From Acidaminococcaceae bacterium (GTDB taxonomy: Bacteria; Bacillota; Negativicutes; Acidaminococcales; Acidaminococcaceae): a stretch of DNA of 8,999 bases. Position numbers and translations under genes: made by a program. This document shows positions 1-6,331 of the stretch, in pieces. The stretch covers positions 1 to 8,999 of the forward strand of contig DOSQ01000013.1 in the NCBI GenBank assembly GCA_003512125.1, given 5' to 3'. Position 1 is the stretch's first letter; each line of letters opens with the position of its first letter. The notes below the pieces were generated by a model. It saw nothing but the letters and a program-made list of their open reading frames with translations, did no database searches and was not told the origin of the DNA.

Positions 1-801
1 TTGCCTTTGATTAAGGCGAACAAGGCCGGCCTGCATGTGAATTCCGATCAGCTGGAAGCCCATTATCTGGCCGGCGGCAACGTGGACCGGGTCATCGATG
101 CACTGATTGCGGCGCACCGGGCGGCCATTAACCTAACCTTTGAACGGGCCTGTGCTATCGATCTGGCCGGCCGCGATGTGCTGGAAGCCGTGCAGATGAG
201 CGTTAACCCGAAAGTCATTGAAACGCCGGTAGTTGGCGCGGTGGCGAAAAACGGGATTGAATTGCGCGTCAAAGCGAGGGTTACCGTGCGCGCCAACATT
301 GAACGACTGGTCGGCGGCGCCGGGGAAGCAACGGTCATTGCCCGCGTCGGGGAGGGCATTGTATCTACGGTCGGTTCTTCAGAAATGCATACCGATGTGT
401 TGGAATCGCCGGAACATATTTCCAAAACGGTTCTGGATAAAGGACTGGATGAGGGCACTGCTTTTGAGATTCTGTCTATCGATATAGCGGATGTGGATGT
501 GGGGCGCAATATCGGTGCCGCCCTGATGACCGATCAGGCAGAAGCGGACAAGCGTATCGCCCAGGCAAAAGCGGAACAGCGCCGCGCCATGGCAGTGGCC
601 AAGGAACAGGAAATGAAAGCATACACGCAGGAGATGAAGGCCAAGGTCGTAGAAGCGGAAGCCAAGGTGCCGGAGGCTATGGCAGACGCATTGCGGCAGG
701 GACGTCTGGGTGTGATGGATTATTACCGCATGAACAATATCAACGCGGATACCCAGATGCGCAAGGCCATTTCCGGAACAGATACACCGGAAGAAGCATA
801 A
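1..801 (+). CDS. floA: Flotillin-like protein FloA, C-terminal part (5' end outside window)
   Basis: FloA is a membrane-anchored flotillin-like scaffold that organises membrane microdomains in Bacillota. The 266 residues seen match the family almost throughout. The segment opens with the PLIKA.KAGL stretch, then HYLAGGNVDRV, LTFERACAIDLAGRDVLEAV and the SPFH/PHB core (residues about 60-170: NPKVIETPVVG, ANIERLVGGAGE, VARVGEGIVSTVGSS-like, GTAFEILSIDIADVDVG). An Ala/Glu-rich coiled coil follows (about 178-228, with AEADKRIAQAKAE and KVVEAEAKVPEAM). Recalled family members are about 330 residues, so roughly 60 N-terminal residues, including the membrane hairpin, lie before the window. The TTG at position 1 is therefore most likely an internal Leu codon, not a start. 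The C-terminus is intact (TAA 799-801) and is followed by an 83-nt gap. Identity is very secure. Confidence 0.96.
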   Translation: MPLIKANKAGLHVNSDQLEAHYLAGGNVDRVIDALIAAHRAAINLTFERACAIDLAGRDVLEAVQMSVNPKVIETPVVGAVAKNGIELRVKARVTVRANIERLVGGAGEATVIARVGEGIVSTVGSSEMHTDVLESPEHISKTVLDKGLDEGTAFEILSIDIADVDVGRNIGAALMTDQAEADKRIAQAKAEQRRAMAVAKEQEMKAYTQEMKAKVVEAEAKVPEAMADALRQGRLGVMDYYRMNNINADTQMRKAISGTDTPEEA

Positions 802-827
802 GAGCAATCGCGTAGAATGATGTGAAA

Positions 828-841
828 CCATGTGAACATGG
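828..841. repeat. Short perfect inverted repeat in the floA downstream gap
   Basis: CCATGT-GA-ACATGG has 6-base arms around a 2-base centre, 27 nt after the floA stop and about 44 nt before the next start. The loop is too short for a good RNA hairpin and no T-run follows, so it is not a convincing terminator. It could be an operator-like site or chance. The rest of the 802-884 gap shows no clear promoter. Confidence 0.3.
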
Positions 842-872
842 ACGGGATCGTTTGTGTATCCTTTTATTCTGC

Positions 873-877
873 AGGAG
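873..877 (+). promoter_or_regulatory. Ribosome binding site deciding the start at 885
   Basis: AGGAG lies 7 nt before the ATG at 885. It selects this start over the in-frame GTG at 822, which has no Shine-Dalgarno sequence and would reach back across the inverted repeat. Confidence 0.75.
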
Positions 878-884
878 TTTTGTT

Positions 885-1427
885 ATGTTTTTTAACAAGA
901 ATTACATACCTGCCGTTCCGATTCGTGAAGAACAACGCATCTCGGAAGAGGAAGAACTGGCGCGGCAGCTGAAACGGGAAGCCCGTATCTTTTTCCCGGA
1001 CAGGAAGCTGCCGGACTTCGACACGGTTGACCTGCCGCCGCTGCCCACAGAAGAGCAGGAGCCTGAACTGTGGAAGACATCTCCTTCACCGGGCGGAGAA
1101 GAACAGACAACCGTTCTGCAAGATCACGATGCAGTCTGCCGGGAAGAAGACAGCCTGCGGAGAGAGCCGGACGGAAGCATATCCCATCACGAGGTGGAAG
1201 ATGTACGGCAGGAATCAGAGCAGATTGTAAAAAAAAGAAAGCAGTTACAAAACAGCAGACAAAGCCTTTCACAGCTGGCTGACGGCGAAATCGGGCTGCA
1301 AACCGGGGGAACGGGTCAGGACGTTCGCCCCCGCTTAAATAAACAGGACTTAAAACGGGGCATCCGGTTACAGGTCATACTGGATAAGCCACGTGGCATT
1401 ACGCCTTGGAAGGAGGACAATTTCTAA
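885..1427 (+). CDS. Uncharacterised, highly charged 180-residue protein
   Basis: I do not recognise this protein and assign no function. The ATG at 885 is chosen for its well-spaced AGGAG. The product starts MFFNKNYIP and has no signal peptide or membrane segment. An N-terminal part (about 18-50) is rich in Glu/Arg, with EEEELARQLKREARIFFP. The middle (about 50-145) is rich in Glu, Gln, Ser and Pro and looks disordered. A compact basic C-terminal patch at 151-180 reads LNKQDLKRGIRLQVILDKPR followed by GITPW and looks like the most constrained part. The stop TAA shares its last base with the ATG of the downstream phosphotransferase (TAATG), and that gene's Shine-Dalgarno lies inside this reading frame, which suggests translational coupling. 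The gene is plausible as real because the frame stays open, a good RBS precedes it, and it fills the gap between two conserved genes exactly. Confidence 0.75.
   Translation: MFFNKNYIPAVPIREEQRISEEEELARQLKREARIFFPDRKLPDFDTVDLPPLPTEEQEPELWKTSPSPGGEEQTTVLQDHDAVCREEDSLRREPDGSISHHEVEDVRQESEQIVKKRKQLQNSRQSLSQLADGEIGLQTGGTGQDVRPRLNKQDLKRGIRLQVILDKPRGITPWKEDNF
1411..1416 (+). promoter_or_regulatory. Strong ribosome binding site for the PPK2 gene
   Basis: A full AGGAGG lies 10 nt before the ATG at 1427. It supports that start rather than the in-frame TTG at 1406, which lies upstream of this site. It sits within the last codons of the preceding gene. Confidence 0.8.
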
Positions 1428-2911
1428 TGTTAAAAAAAGTGGATCTTGACGCGAAACTAAAAAAATCAGAATTGAAAAAGCTTCTGGATGAAAAACTGGG
1501 CTATGAGCTGGGCAAGGCGCAGCGCGCTGCCAGAGATGCTGGCATGCCTATTATCATGGTTTTTGAGGGCTGGCGCCATTCCCGCCGCAGTGAAATCGTC
1601 GGGAAAATGATGCAGTTTATGGATGCCCGTGGGTTCCATGTATACACAGCTACAAGAATTTCGGAAAAAGAAAGACTGCAGCCCTTCTTTACCTCTTTCT
1701 GGAAGCGCCTTCCGCCTCCGGGCCACATTTCGATTTACCGTCATGGCTGGTACTATCTGAAAAACGATATTGAAGTTAAGAATGAAACAAAATCGGTCAG
1801 GACGAGCTATGATGAAATCAATGCCTTTGAAAAGCAGCTGACGGACGGTCATTACTGCCTGTTAAAATTCTTCGTGCATGTTTCGGAAAAGCAGCAGGAG
1901 AAGAATAAAAAGAATATCATCAAAGAAACGGGCAAGGCGTGGAAGCCGGTTCAGGAAATTTATACCGAAGAAGGAAATTACGATAAATTTTACAAACGGT
2001 ATGACGAAATGCTGGAAGCGACTGACACGGAGAATGCCCCCTGGCACCTGATCAGCGGGGAAGACGTGGACGTGGCGGAATACGAAGTCTTTAACGCAGT
2101 GGTTGACGGTATTAACAAGGCGGTGAAAGCGTTTACTACATACAAAGAAGCACAGCGCCTGTCCACCAACGTCAGCGACAGCAAGCGGAAGTATGATATC
2201 CTCAGCAAGGTGGATTTAAGTAAAGATATCAGCAAGGACGAGTATAAGGAAAAACTGGACGCATACCAGAAACGTCTCCGTGAATTACAGGTGGAAGCGT
2301 TCAACAAAGGTATTTCCACAATCCTGGCATTTGAAGGATGGGATGCCGGCGGTAAGGGCGGCGCCATCAAACGCGTGGCCGAAGCGCTGGATCCGCTGGA
2401 TTTCAGCGTACATCCGTATTCTGCCCCTAATGCGGTAGAGCGTATGTTCCATTACCTGTGGCGTTTCTGGATCAACATTCCGGCGCCCGGGCAGATTGCG
2501 CTGTTTGACCGTACCTGGTACGGACGCGTCATGGTTGAACGGATTGAAAAGATCACGCCGGACGTGGACTGGCGCCGGGGCTATGACGAAATCAACGAAA
2601 TGGAAAAGGAATGGGCGGAAGCCAACATGGTCGTCCTTAAATTCTGGCTCCAGATCGATAAAGACGAACAGGCCCGCCGTTTCAAAGAACGGGAGAACAA
2701 TCCGGAAAAACTGTGGAAGATTACCGACGAAGACTGGCGCAACCGGGCCAAGTGGGCCGAATATGAAGACGCAGTCAATGAAATGATCGGCCGCACCAAT
2801 ACCGACTATGCGCCCTGGATCATTGTAGAAGCCAACAGCAAGTACTACGCGCGGCTGAAAGTGCTGAAGAGCATCATTGAAGCGCTGGAGAAAAAGCTGA
2901 AAGCAAAATAA
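1427..2911 (+). CDS. pap: Polyphosphate:AMP phosphotransferase (two-domain PPK2 family)
   Basis: The family is a cytosolic PPK2 kinase that uses inorganic polyphosphate to convert AMP to ADP, salvaging adenylate energy. The 494-residue product is a tandem of two PPK2 domains, matching the size of known two-domain PAP enzymes. The C-terminal domain (about 275-490) has an intact P-loop, GWDAGGKGG at 304-312 with Lys310, and a Walker B-like FDRTWYGRV starting at 360, as well as the downstream LKFWLQIDKDEQ and RFKERE lid-type motifs. The N-terminal domain (about 20-240) keeps the fold signatures FEGW (46-49), FFTSFWKRLPPPG and LLKFFVHVSEKQQ. Its P-loop has become GWRHSRRSE with no Gly-Lys pair, and its second motif is IYRHGWYY instead of FDR.WY, so it is probably non-catalytic. 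Degeneration of the first domain's second motif is known in other two-domain members. A gap of 24 nt separates it from the radical SAM gene. Confidence 0.92.
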   Translation: MLKKVDLDAKLKKSELKKLLDEKLGYELGKAQRAARDAGMPIIMVFEGWRHSRRSEIVGKMMQFMDARGFHVYTATRISEKERLQPFFTSFWKRLPPPGHISIYRHGWYYLKNDIEVKNETKSVRTSYDEINAFEKQLTDGHYCLLKFFVHVSEKQQEKNKKNIIKETGKAWKPVQEIYTEEGNYDKFYKRYDEMLEATDTENAPWHLISGEDVDVAEYEVFNAVVDGINKAVKAFTTYKEAQRLSTNVSDSKRKYDILSKVDLSKDISKDEYKEKLDAYQKRLRELQVEAFNKGISTILAFEGWDAGGKGGAIKRVAEALDPLDFSVHPYSAPNAVERMFHYLWRFWINIPAPGQIALFDRTWYGRVMVERIEKITPDVDWRRGYDEINEMEKEWAEANMVVLKFWLQIDKDEQARRFKERENNPEKLWKITDEDWRNRAKWAEYEDAVNEMIGRTNTDYAPWIIVEANSKYYARLKVLKSIIEALEKKLKAK

Positions 2912-2923
2912 GAATGATAAAGC

Positions 2924-2928
2924 GAGGT
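2924..2928 (+). promoter_or_regulatory. Ribosome binding site for a TTG start at 2936
   Basis: GAGGT lies 7 nt before TTG 2936. The protein reads MSWNLQKEIKEIL from there, a normal N-terminus for this family. The nearby TTG at 2932 is out of frame, and no in-frame ATG exists upstream of the first conserved motif. Confidence 0.65.
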
Positions 2929-2935
2929 CAGTTGT

Positions 2936-4660
2936 TTGAGCTGGAATCTGCAAAAAGAGATAAAGGAAATCCTTGCAACAGAAATCGGAACCCAGATATT
3001 TGCCCCGGGGCGGAGAACCCCGGTGGCTTTTTTATACCCGAATACCTATCATCTGGGGATGTCTAACCTGGGGCTTCATATTCTGTATCAGATCCTGAAC
3101 CGGGAGGGCTGGGCCTGCGAACGCGTTTTCCTGCCGGAAGCCAGGAAACGGGCTGAGTACGCCAAAACGAAAACACCGTTGTTTTCTATGGAGAACCAAC
3201 GCCCGCTGGCAGACTTTCCGTATATCTGCGCTACCCTTTCTTTTGAAATGGATTATCTTAACTTTCTGATCCAGCTGCAGATGGGGCACATTAAACTGCT
3301 CTCGGAAGAACGGGGAGAAAGGGATCCTTTTGTCATCATCGGCGGTCCATGTGCAACTTTTAACCCGGAACCGCTGGCGGAGTTTGCGGATCTTGTGGTC
3401 ATCGGCGAAGGGGAAGAAACATTGCCGGAGCTGCTGCGGCTTTTGGAACAGCTGCGGATGGAAAAGAAGACGAGGAAGGAAAAGCTGCTGGCTGCGGCAG
3501 CGTTACCGGGGGTGTACGTGCCGCGGTTCTATCAGCCGCAATACGATGAGGCGGGAGACTTTACCGGTATGGAACGGCTGGAAGCCGTACCGGAAAAAAT
3601 CAGACGCCAGTGGGTGAAAAACCTGGATGCATATCCCCATACTTCAGCCATTATTTCGCCTTATACGGAATTTGCAAACATGTTTATTGTGGAAGTAGCC
3701 AGAGGGTGCGGACGGCATTGCCGGTTCTGCATGGCTGGCTACTGTTTCCGAAAGCCCCGCAATCGAAAACTGGAGCTGCTGCTGCAGGATATCCGTCACC
3801 GTCCGGAACAGACGGCGAAGGTGGGACTGATGGGGGCCGCAGTATCCGACTATCCCGAAATGGCAAAACTGACGGAGACCCTGATCGACGAGGAAATCCC
3901 GTTTTCCTGTGCATCTCTGCGTGCAGATTCCCTGGACCTGCCGTTGGTGCAGGCACTGGCAAAAAGCGGGCAGCGTACCATGACAGTGGCGCCGGAAGCA
4001 GGCAGTGCCCGGATGCGGGCGGCTATTAACAAAGGAATCAATGAAGAGCATATTTATCAGGCGATGGAATATGCAGCCCTGGCAGGAATGCCGAATAATA
4101 AACTGTATTTTATGATCGGTTTGCCCGGTGAAGAAGACGAGGATATCGAGGAGATGATTGCGCTGGTTCACCGGGTACGGAAACGCATGGATGAACTGGG
4201 GCATAAGGGTGACCTGGTGCTTTCTGTAAATGCATTTATCCCTAAACCGTTTACGCCATACCAGTGGTCACCTCTGGAAGATGTAAAAGTATTGAAACGG
4301 CGGTTTAAGATGTTACAAAACGGATTCAGGAAAGACAGGCGAATCCGTCTTCTGACTGAGTCACTGAAAGAGACGGTGTTACAGGCTGTTTTGGCAAGGG
4401 GTGACCGGAGAATTGGGAAAATTTTATTATGGGCGGCGGAAAACCGGACGGAGTTAAAAGAAGCGTTTCAGTTCTATCATATCATGCCGGAAGAACATGC
4501 CTGCCGTGAGATAAAAACCGGAGAAACGCTTCCTTGGGATCACCTGGATATGGGCGTGACCAAAGCGTATCTGTTGAAAGAACGGGCTAATTCGAACATG
4601 GGTAAGTTTACTCCAAATTGCTTTGAAGGTTGTAAACGTTGTGGCGTTTGCAATCAATAA
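2936..4660 (+). CDS. Radical SAM protein with N-terminal B12-binding-like domain
   Basis: A 574-residue radical SAM enzyme of unknown substrate, resembling the B12-binding-domain radical SAM proteins of the TIGR03960 type. The N-terminal Rossmann-like part (about 28-175) has FLYPNTYHLGMSNLG (from 32), GGPCATFNPEPLAEFADLVV (from 136) and IGEGEETLPELL (157-160 is GEGE). A canonical cobalamin-ligating DxHxxG is not seen, so B12 binding is only inferred. The catalytic domain (about 245-470) has the iron-sulfur motif C258-x3-C262-x2-C265 in ARGCGRHCRFCMAGYCFRKP, then APEAGSARMRAAINKGI and KLYFMIGLPGEEDEDIEEM. The extreme C-terminus carries C562, C566, C569 and C572, a spacing that could hold a second metal cluster. 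It starts with TTG. The partner often found beside TIGR03960 proteins in Bacillota (TIGR03936/DUF2344) is not in the window. The general class is certain; the reaction is unknown. Confidence 0.88.
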   Translation: MSWNLQKEIKEILATEIGTQIFAPGRRTPVAFLYPNTYHLGMSNLGLHILYQILNREGWACERVFLPEARKRAEYAKTKTPLFSMENQRPLADFPYICATLSFEMDYLNFLIQLQMGHIKLLSEERGERDPFVIIGGPCATFNPEPLAEFADLVVIGEGEETLPELLRLLEQLRMEKKTRKEKLLAAAALPGVYVPRFYQPQYDEAGDFTGMERLEAVPEKIRRQWVKNLDAYPHTSAIISPYTEFANMFIVEVARGCGRHCRFCMAGYCFRKPRNRKLELLLQDIRHRPEQTAKVGLMGAAVSDYPEMAKLTETLIDEEIPFSCASLRADSLDLPLVQALAKSGQRTMTVAPEAGSARMRAAINKGINEEHIYQAMEYAALAGMPNNKLYFMIGLPGEEDEDIEEMIALVHRVRKRMDELGHKGDLVLSVNAFIPKPFTPYQWSPLEDVKVLKRRFKMLQNGFRKDRRIRLLTESLKETVLQAVLARGDRRIGKILLWAAENRTELKEAFQFYHIMPEEHACREIKTGETLPWDHLDMGVTKAYLLKERANSNMGKFTPNCFEGCKRCGVCNQ

Positions 4661-4681
4661 ATTCGAAAATGAAATCCAAAA

Positions 4682-4686
4682 GGGGA
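4682..4686 (+). promoter_or_regulatory. Ribosome binding site deciding the pgeF start
   Basis: GGGGA within a purine-rich run lies 6 nt before ATG 4693. This favours 4693 over the in-frame ATG at 4669 and the TTG at 4639, which overlaps the previous gene and has no comparable site. Confidence 0.55.
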
Positions 4687-4692
4687 AAGAGA

Positions 4693-5502
4693 ATGCAAAA
4701 TGATTTCAAAGTGACGTCACATAATAATGTTTGGTACGGATACTTTTCCAGCTTTGCAAAGGCTGGTTTTATTACGGCCTGTTCCTGCCGGATCCACGGA
4801 GAAAGTGATATCGTTCCCGGCACGTTGAACCTGGCACTGCATGTGGGGGACAATCCGGAAAAGGTGCTTCGCAACCGGAAAAAATTTGCGGAAGCTATCG
4901 GTGTGAAGGAAGAACGGTTTACGACCTGTGCCCAGGTACACGGCAGTAATGTGAGGATAGTTACAGAAAAACTGGCCGGCAGCGGTGCGCTTTCTTTTGC
5001 AGATACGGTTCCGGAAACAGACGCTCTTGTTACCAATCTGGCGGATGTACCTTTGTTGTTGTTTTATGCTGATTGTGTTCCCATATTGCTGGCCGATCCC
5101 GAAACAGGTGTTATCGGACTGGCTCATGCGGGCTGGCGGGGAACCGCGGCGCAGATTGCAAAGAAAACAGTCTCCGCCATGACCGAAGCGTTTGGCGTCA
5201 AACCGGAAAACATTCTGGCGGCCATCGGTCCTTCCATCGGCTCATGCTGTTATGAAGTGGATGATGCTGTAAGAAACCAAATGCAGGAATATGCATCCTG
5301 TTTTACGGAAAAGTGTGACGGCAAATACTGGCTGGATTTGTGGCAGGTCAACCGGTTGCAGTTGATGGAAGCGGGGGTTACACTTTCCCGTATTTCCGTT
5401 TCCGGTGTGTGTACAAATCATAATCCGGAACTGTTCTGTTCCTACCGTTATGAAAACGGAAGGACGGGACGCATGGGCGTTTGCCTGTGCAGAAAAGGAT
5501 AA
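4693..5502 (+). CDS. pgeF: Laccase-domain purine nucleoside phosphorylase PgeF/YlmD (YfiH family)
   Basis: Members of this family were first called polyphenol oxidases. Later work showed that YfiH/LACC1 proteins phosphorolyse or deaminate purine nucleosides, and PgeF is also linked to peptidoglycan precursor fidelity in E. coli. The 269-residue length is normal. The three metal/active-site residues of the family are visible: His83 in AQVHGSNV, Cys128 in YADCVPILLADPETG and His145 in GLAHAGWRGT. Other signatures are GTLNLALHVGDNPE near the N-terminus, AAIGPSIGSCCYEV, and the C-terminal VCTNHNPELFCSYRYENGRTGR. In B. subtilis the homologue ylmD directly precedes ylmE, the same order as here. A gap of 32 nt follows the radical SAM gene, suggesting shared transcription with it. 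No clear terminator hairpin follows, only a pyrimidine-rich run at about 5509-5524. Confidence 0.93.
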   Translation: MQNDFKVTSHNNVWYGYFSSFAKAGFITACSCRIHGESDIVPGTLNLALHVGDNPEKVLRNRKKFAEAIGVKEERFTTCAQVHGSNVRIVTEKLAGSGALSFADTVPETDALVTNLADVPLLLFYADCVPILLADPETGVIGLAHAGWRGTAAQIAKKTVSAMTEAFGVKPENILAAIGPSIGSCCYEVDDAVRNQMQEYASCFTEKCDGKYWLDLWQVNRLQLMEAGVTLSRISVSGVCTNHNPELFCSYRYENGRTGRMGVCLCRKG

Positions 5503-5558
5503 AAATCACTCTTCTCTTTTTTCTTGCTGAAATACTCTTTATCTGTTATGCTTTAATG

Positions 5559-5567
5559 TGGTATAAT
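5559..5567 (+). promoter_or_regulatory. Extended -10 promoter upstream of yggS-sepF-proC-ylmH-divIVA
   Basis: TGGTATAAT is a perfect consensus extended -10 (TGn plus TATAAT at 5562-5567) in the only sizeable gap of the right half. The best -35 with a 17-nt spacer is TTATCT at 5539-5544, which is weak; a TTGCTG at 5524 is too distant. Extended -10 promoters tolerate a poor -35. The leader to the ATG at 5612 is very AT-rich (5568-5597), followed by the Shine-Dalgarno AGAGG ending at 5602. This probably drives the division cluster. Confidence 0.7.
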
Positions 5568-5611
5568 TCTTATTATATATATTTATATTATTTCAAAAGA
5601 GGTCTGGTTTT

Positions 5612-6313
5612 ATGTTGGCAGACAATCTGCGTAACGTAAGGGAAACAATTGCATCGGCCATAGCGAACCGTACAGAGGAAAAGGAAACCGGGGACTCGGT
5701 CTGCCTGGTTGCAGTGACAAAGAACCATCCGGCTGCTGTAATAACGGAAATAGAAGCGCTGGGTGTCGGTACTATCGGTGAAAACCGGGTACAGGAAGCC
5801 CGGGAAAAGCAGGAGCAGATTGGACATCCGGGCAGATGGCACCTGATCGGGCACCTGCAGACCAACAAAGCAAAGCAGGCGGTGGAACTGTTTGACCTGA
5901 TTGAATCTGCAGACAGTGAACATCTGTTACGGGCACTGGAGAAGGAAGCAACAAAACAGGATAAGGTCATAGATGTTCTTCTGCAGATCAATGTGGCGCG
6001 TGAACCGCAGAAGACGGGCTTTTTGCCGGAAGAGTATGATGCTGTACTGCCGTTGCTGGATTCGTTTCCCCATATAAGAGTGCGGGGCATCATGGTCATT
6101 GCGCCGAATACTTCGGATCAGGAAGTACTGCATGCTGTGTTCCGGCAGGGATACGAGTATTATTGCAAACTGAAGAAGCAGCGGAATGATATAGATTACC
6201 TTTCCATGGGTATGACAAGCGATTACGCGATTGCCGTGGAGGAGGGCGCCAATATGGTGCGTGTGGGTACGGCGTTGTTTGGTGCGAGGAATTACAATTA
6301 TCGGGGCTATTAA
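5612..6313 (+). CDS. yggS: YggS/YlmE family PLP homeostasis protein
   Basis: YggS-type proteins bind pyridoxal 5'-phosphate in a single-domain alanine-racemase-like barrel and balance cellular PLP; no enzyme activity is established. The 233-residue product matches the usual length. Lys37 in LVAVTKNHPAAVI is the expected Schiff-base lysine. The other family motifs follow in order: GENRVQEAREKQ, WHLIGHLQTNKAK, LLQINVAREPQKTGF, IRVRGIMVIAPN, YLSMGMTSDYAIAVEEGANM and VRVGTALFGARNY, the phosphate-binding end. ATG 5612 has AGAGG 9 nt upstream. It is the first gene after the promoter, and sepF follows after 18 nt, as in the ylmE-ylmF pair of B. subtilis. Confidence 0.96.
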   Translation: MLADNLRNVRETIASAIANRTEEKETGDSVCLVAVTKNHPAAVITEIEALGVGTIGENRVQEAREKQEQIGHPGRWHLIGHLQTNKAKQAVELFDLIESADSEHLLRALEKEATKQDKVIDVLLQINVAREPQKTGFLPEEYDAVLPLLDSFPHIRVRGIMVIAPNTSDQEVLHAVFRQGYEYYCKLKKQRNDIDYLSMGMTSDYAIAVEEGANMVRVGTALFGARNYNYRGY

Positions 6314-6331
6314 TACAAAGGAGACCAGATT

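Noticed and set aside
1..3. TTG at the first base as the start of floA
   Set aside because: The protein begins in the middle of the FloA family alignment; the membrane hairpin residues are missing, so this is an internal Leu codon at a window edge.
861..870. TATTCT at 865-870 as a -10 box for the unknown gene
   Set aside because: No acceptable -35 at 16-18 nt, and it would leave almost no leader before the RBS.
822..884. N-terminal extension of the small unknown protein from GTG 822
   Set aside because: No Shine-Dalgarno before 822, whereas ATG 885 has AGGAG at ideal spacing.
1406..1426. TTG 1406 as start of the phosphotransferase
   Set aside because: The AGGAGG at 1411-1416 lies downstream of it and points to ATG 1427.
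2285..2953. 222-codon minus-strand open frame opposite pap
   Set aside because: It is antisense to the strongly conserved catalytic PPK2 domain and its translation resembles no family; a shadow of codon usage.
3644..4204. 186-codon minus-strand open frame opposite the radical SAM gene
   Set aside because: It covers the conserved catalytic motifs on the other strand, has no recognisable domain and is rich in His/Cys/Arg as antisense shadows often are.
4639..4692. Earlier pgeF starts at TTG 4639 or ATG 4669
   Set aside because: 4639 overlaps the radical SAM gene without a good RBS; 4669 lacks an RBS; ATG 4693 has a purine-rich site and the family homology begins after it.
5524..5529. TTGCTG as the -35 box of the yggS promoter
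   Set aside because: It lies 32 nt before TATAAT, far outside the 16-18 nt spacing.
5503..5530. Possible rho-independent terminator after pgeF
   Set aside because: There is a T-rich run but only an A/T pairing upstream and no GC-rich stem.
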